Source: Bugulina stolonifera
Lineage: Eukaryota > Bryozoa > Gymnolaemata > Cheilostomatida > Bugulidae
Length of the DNA stretch: 64,000 bases
NCBI GenBank assembly: GCA_935421135.1
Contig: OW285189.1
Location: 9,321,072 to 9,385,071, forward strand
Direction: 5' to 3'
Shown: piece after piece, positions 60,149-64,000 of the stretch
Position numbering within the stretch: position 1 is the first letter of the stretch
How the letters are laid out: each line of letters starts with the position of its first letter
Made by a program: the position numbers and the translations under genes
Notes under the pieces: model-generated
What the model was told of the DNA's origin: nothing
The model's input: the letters and a program-made list of their open reading frames with translations, nothing else
Database searches by the model: none

Positions 60149-63100
60149 TTAGTTTTGATCAAACTCAACGGAAGACTCTGGAATTGGCGAAACTCGTAAT
60201 ACATTATCTGAATGCATAGCTCCCATTCTGCGATTGACTGGAAAGAGGCCTGAAACCTCACAGTTAGCTAAAGTTTCTCCATCAGGGTAACCTGCACAAA
60301 AAAGGTTGTTTGGCTCAGCGTTGGCATTTTCAATACAGGAAGGAACTGAGCTACTTCTAACAACCCGAGTTTGAGGTAGAAATGAAGTGGAGTGTAACTG
60401 ATCAGTGGGTCTCCTGTTGCTAAAATCTGAAACATTGATGACACATGTTACATTACCATGTGTAAGTAAGGGGGCATAAGGTTGGGAATCATTATAATAT
60501 ACAGCCATGTTAAAAAGGTAAACGCACCACTCTACACACAAATTGAAAGCATAGTGAAAAGATGTTCAACTGAGGAGTTGTGAATATTTAGATTGCTTAA
60601 TGCTTACCCAATGCCCATCAAATGTGAAACTGGGTATTTCATAAAACACAGTCATGTAAATCTCAAATATTCAAAACTAATCAGGGGGTTTAATTCTCTA
60701 TGTAGATGCATCTGCATATACACCACATATACATGTAGGCTACCATGAACAATAACGACTTGAAAAGTATTACTACCAGTGTTCAAAGTGTGGTTATACG
60801 GGAGTATACGATGTGTACCCACCTCAATTTTAGTGGTTATACGGCCAGCAGGTGTGTACCACCATTTTAATAGCTATTTTTACCAATACAGTCACTGTGG
60901 GCCTCTGATAGTGTAGTGGGAGAGTGTTTGACTATCATTCATAGGGTTTTGAGTTTGAATCTCACCAGAGTAAAATTTGTTTCATTTTAGTAATTCACTA
61001 ATTTCTTAGCTACTATAAGATTAAATCAAAGTGGACATCTATACAATACTAATCTGTAAGATTGCATGCACGTGTGTGTACCCACATCATTTGTTCCACT
61101 TCTAACACTGATTACTACATTAACCTATATTTTGTGGGGCTGCACATATATTTTGAAGTTGTCCATTCCTTTCTTCAGATAGGGCGTCTTATGTGCACCT
61201 ACGTTTGTACAATAATATAAATGTCTTACTGGGTAGCTGAATTGAGAATCGTCTCCCCACTGAAGTTTCCTTCTCTCGTTGGTACTTCTGTTTATACATT
61301 GTGTTCAAATAGTCTCCAGCTGTAATAACATAAGATATTGAGCAATACACAATGTTGGCATACAGCAGGTAAATGAATAAGTCATGCATACCACAATTAT
61401 AGGGACGTTAATTTCTCTCTAAATTGTATAACCTACATGACTAAGGTATAACCTACACATTCGCTACAGCAACAGTTGCAATAAAACAAATTTTATTTGT
61501 GTTTGTGCCATATATACTGTAACTTAGTCTACTGCTTCCACTATAGATTTTAAACTATAATTGTAAATGCACGCCTTTAATTAGTTGTCTTCTCCCATTA
61601 CAAGAAGTGAGTGAAGATAACTTCAAAATACAAAACACTAACATTACCGATTGCGGCAAGATGCTATCTGAGTTATTCAGCAACAGTTGCAATAAAATAA
61701 ATCATCTTGACATGTACATACATGACCTACTAAAACTGGGTTCAAACAAAATTTTACTCTTGAATCCATATACCAATGAGAGTGAGACGCACATACAGGT
61801 ATATAATGTAGGTATGTTTGCTTGTTGAAGGCCGTGAAAGTGTTTTCCTATGAATCAATGTTGAACATATAAAAGATTATAATTCCATACTACCACATAT
61901 AACAGTATTGCAGGAAATAGAATATTTGAATGAGTTTAGGATTATCTCCTATAACTTGATACCTCCAGCTCAGAGGTAGCATAAATGATGACATAACAGG
62001 CGATGCATGGTGTTCTACTTACAAGATAGTCCTAGTTTCTATGCACACACGAGATAAGCATACAGAGTATCAATCAATACAATCAAACCACATACCTTGC
62101 TTATCCCACTCTTCAAATCTCTTCCTCTTGAATGACATCATGCCGATGAGTAGGGCTATCCCAACAGCGAATATCATTATAATGACAGCTACATACAATG
62201 CGGCGCCATTGCTAGCTCCACTGTTGCCTTCCTCAGTGTGACATAGTTGTTTTAAATCTACATTATATACAAAACTAACAGCTGCAATAGATTCATTGAT
62301 AACGAATCTGGTAGAACAGATGAAATTAGAATTCTAGTTCTTTTCGTTATACCAGATTCATCATTGATTATTATTGGACTTCCACATAACGTTGTCGAAG
62401 TACTTTGCTATACATACACATGCACTAATAGTAGCAGAACAATGGTAATAGTAGTTGCTGCCATGTGTTACATGTATGGCCCGGTGATCAAACTATATTT
62501 TGCCTAAAAACTGCGACCGACTATACAATATTATAATTATGAGCAATATTACATATATGTAACTGATGGGATAGACGGTGCATGTAAACTATACTCTGTA
62601 GCCAATCAGTAAAGGATACCCACCCGAGCAACAAATTAACATTGAGTGTCTTCTCCAGAACACTGAGCCATGGTGTATTCCTAGAGGTCATGCAAATGTT
62701 TGCCCAATGTTGCGGCACAATGGAGGAACTTGGTAAAGTCATCACATTTCCCTAGATTGGCATAACTTTGTGAGCCCAGGCTATACCACAACACAAGATC
62801 CATTACTTTGAGAGGCTTGAAAACAACGCTAGAGATTACATACCTTTTTCTGAAAGTCGATAACCAGCACCCACATGCCCAACTTGACGCATCTGATAGC
62901 TGTTGCCTTGGAATTCAAATGTACAAACTAGAGAAGACAGGTCTACCATGCTTGTGTTGGTCGAGCTTTCATTCATTTTGAAAAGGCTAGAAACACAATA
63001 GCAAAATACATGTACTACAAAACTCAGTCTTGGACATGAAGTATACAAATGTACTCAATCAGACAAGTAAGCCTACACAATATCATGCATCAACAGCAGT

Positions 63101-63211
63101 TTAGGTAATAGGATAGGCTTAACTATCACACTCACCTTAGTTTCGCAAGAAGAAATGACTCTGCTCTATGCTCAAGTGTGTATTTTTGGCAAGAAATCAA
63201 TATTTTTAGTA
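60149..63211 (-). CDS. Single-pass membrane protein, C-terminal exons (partial)
   Basis: Minus-strand exons 63211-63136 (tentative), 62986-62844, 62257-62096, 61319-61230 and 60426-60149 join in phase and end at TAA. They encode an extracellular stalk with a few Cys and the sequons NES and NTS, one transmembrane helix (LYVAVIIMIFAVGIALLIGM), a basic stop-transfer (SFKRKRFEEW), and a Ser/Arg-rich cytoplasmic tail of about 125 residues containing RRFSIQLP, a possible basophilic-kinase site. I do not recognise the family. The 5' part is probably beyond the right edge. The exon calls rest on good donors (GTATGT, GTATG, GTAAGAC, GTGAG), pyrimidine acceptors and phase agreement. Confidence 0.6.
60900..60975 (+). 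repeat. tRNA-like fragment in an intron
   Basis: An A-box-like GTGTAGTGGG at about 60911 and a B-box-like GAGTTTGAATCTC at 60951-60963. No acceptor-stem pairing is visible, so this is a SINE or tRNA relic. Confidence 0.4.
62287..62372. repeat. Imperfect inverted repeat (small foldback)
   Basis: GAATCTGGTA and TACCAGATTC arms with extended similarity (CATTGAT / ATCATTGA, GTTCTTTTCGTTAT against ATAACG and GAAC) form an approximately 85-bp foldback in an intron of the membrane-protein gene. Confidence 0.5.
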
Positions 63212-64000
63212 CTGCTTTCAAATACCCTTTTTAAAGTGTTAATTGTCAACAATAATTACATAAAAAATTATGCAAAATCAATAAAACAGCAAGGCACTGA
63301 TGTTCCACTGGATGGTTTACATTCAAGGTTAGTTTAACATATATGCCAATAGAAAAATCAAATATTCATTTGCAGATAATGCAATCTTGGTTGGAGGCCA
63401 ACAGCCCTACTAAATGAAACACTAGAGGACTGTTAGTTCTAAAATGTCCTATTAACTAACTAGGGTCAATAGCTTGATAACAAAAGGGATTAGTAATGCA
63501 TTAGGATAATATTATAGTATCCTATTGCATTAGGATACTACCAATATTTGGCTAATGAATAATTTGTACCGTACATCTCCTTCCTATGATATCTCATACA
63601 GTGTCCAAAGAGAGTTCAAGCTTGAATAAGAGCAATGTCCTACCCTGCATTATTTATTAATTAAAACCCTGGTAGAAGGCACTTGATAGTTTGTCTATTA
63701 ATTTCACCAATGAATGTCAAATAATATTCAGTGGACAGGTTACTGTTAATCTCAATAACATGGCAAACATTGGCAATAACAATCAATTGTTGAACATAAT
63801 TATAATAATGACCAATGCAATACAACCATGTTTCCCTTGCACTGAGCTGATACAGGGCATTAATAAGTTATTGATTGGAATATTGAAAGTTGTCCTCTCT
63901 CTATCTCATTTTCACAAATTTTAAGAGGAAGGACAACTTCAGTGACTAAAAATTTTAGTTGCCCATATTCAACTGAAAATGTTTATTTCAGAAAACTAAA
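63212..64000. other. Right-edge segment, no exon defined
   Basis: AT-rich. If the membrane-protein gene continues upstream, this is intron. A plus-strand frame at 63691-63924 reads without family resemblance. Nothing further is supported. Confidence 0.4.

Overview
This window looks like nuclear DNA from an animal. It is AT-rich, and its genes are split by many short GT-AG introns. It carries the remains of LINE, hAT and foldback elements plus several minisatellites. Five protein families are recognisable: PI3-kinase regulatory subunit, Ecdysoneless, RFX1/2/3-type transcription factor, a seven-helix receptor and mitochondrial seryl-tRNA synthetase. Together they point to a metazoan. The divergence from vertebrate relatives and the unusual domain order of the PI3K subunit suggest an invertebrate, possibly an early-branching one such as a sponge. 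I cannot fix the species or phylum from the sequence alone.

Layout from left to right. Positions 1-930 hold an LTR-like promoter/poly(A) island and the probable first coding exon of a minus-strand gene that runs off the left edge. Positions 930-11,940 are mostly non-coding, with SINE-like fragments. Positions 11,943-27,942 (+) hold a PI3K p85-like regulatory subunit gene of about 18 coding exons. Its predicted order is SAM - C1 - RhoGAP(BH) - SH2 - inter-SH2 coiled coil - SH2, with no SH3. One SAM-splitting intron contains an 810-bp hAT element with a perfect 8-bp target duplication. Positions 29,217-43,028 (-) hold ecdysoneless (ECD), 14 exons and 672 aa, convergent with the PI3K gene. Its first intron was entered by a CR1/L2-like LINE on the plus strand. 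Positions 44,505-50,256 (+) hold an RFX1/2/3-type factor, 14 coding exons and about 719 aa, divergent from ECD, with a palindromic X-box-like site just upstream. Positions 51,529-53,181 (+) hold an intronless orphan seven-helix receptor with a Thr-rich tail. Positions 53,621-57,976 (-) hold mitochondrial seryl-tRNA synthetase, 8 exons and 435 aa, with a very short tRNA-binding arm. Positions 60,149-63,211 (-) hold the 3' exons of an unrecognised single-pass membrane protein that probably continues past the right edge.

For ECD, RFX and SARS2 I joined the exons by hand; splice phases are consistent from start to stop and the lengths fit the families, except that SARS2 is short. The PI3K model is phase-consistent from its second exon to the stop, but the first join is unresolved. 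The genes do not look like one pathway. The most interesting item is the PI3K regulatory subunit whose N-terminus carries SAM and C1 modules in place of SH3. Next are the X-box palindrome at the RFX promoter, the shortened SerRS arm, and two separate tandem duplications of 3' splice sites, one in the PI3K gene and one in ECD.
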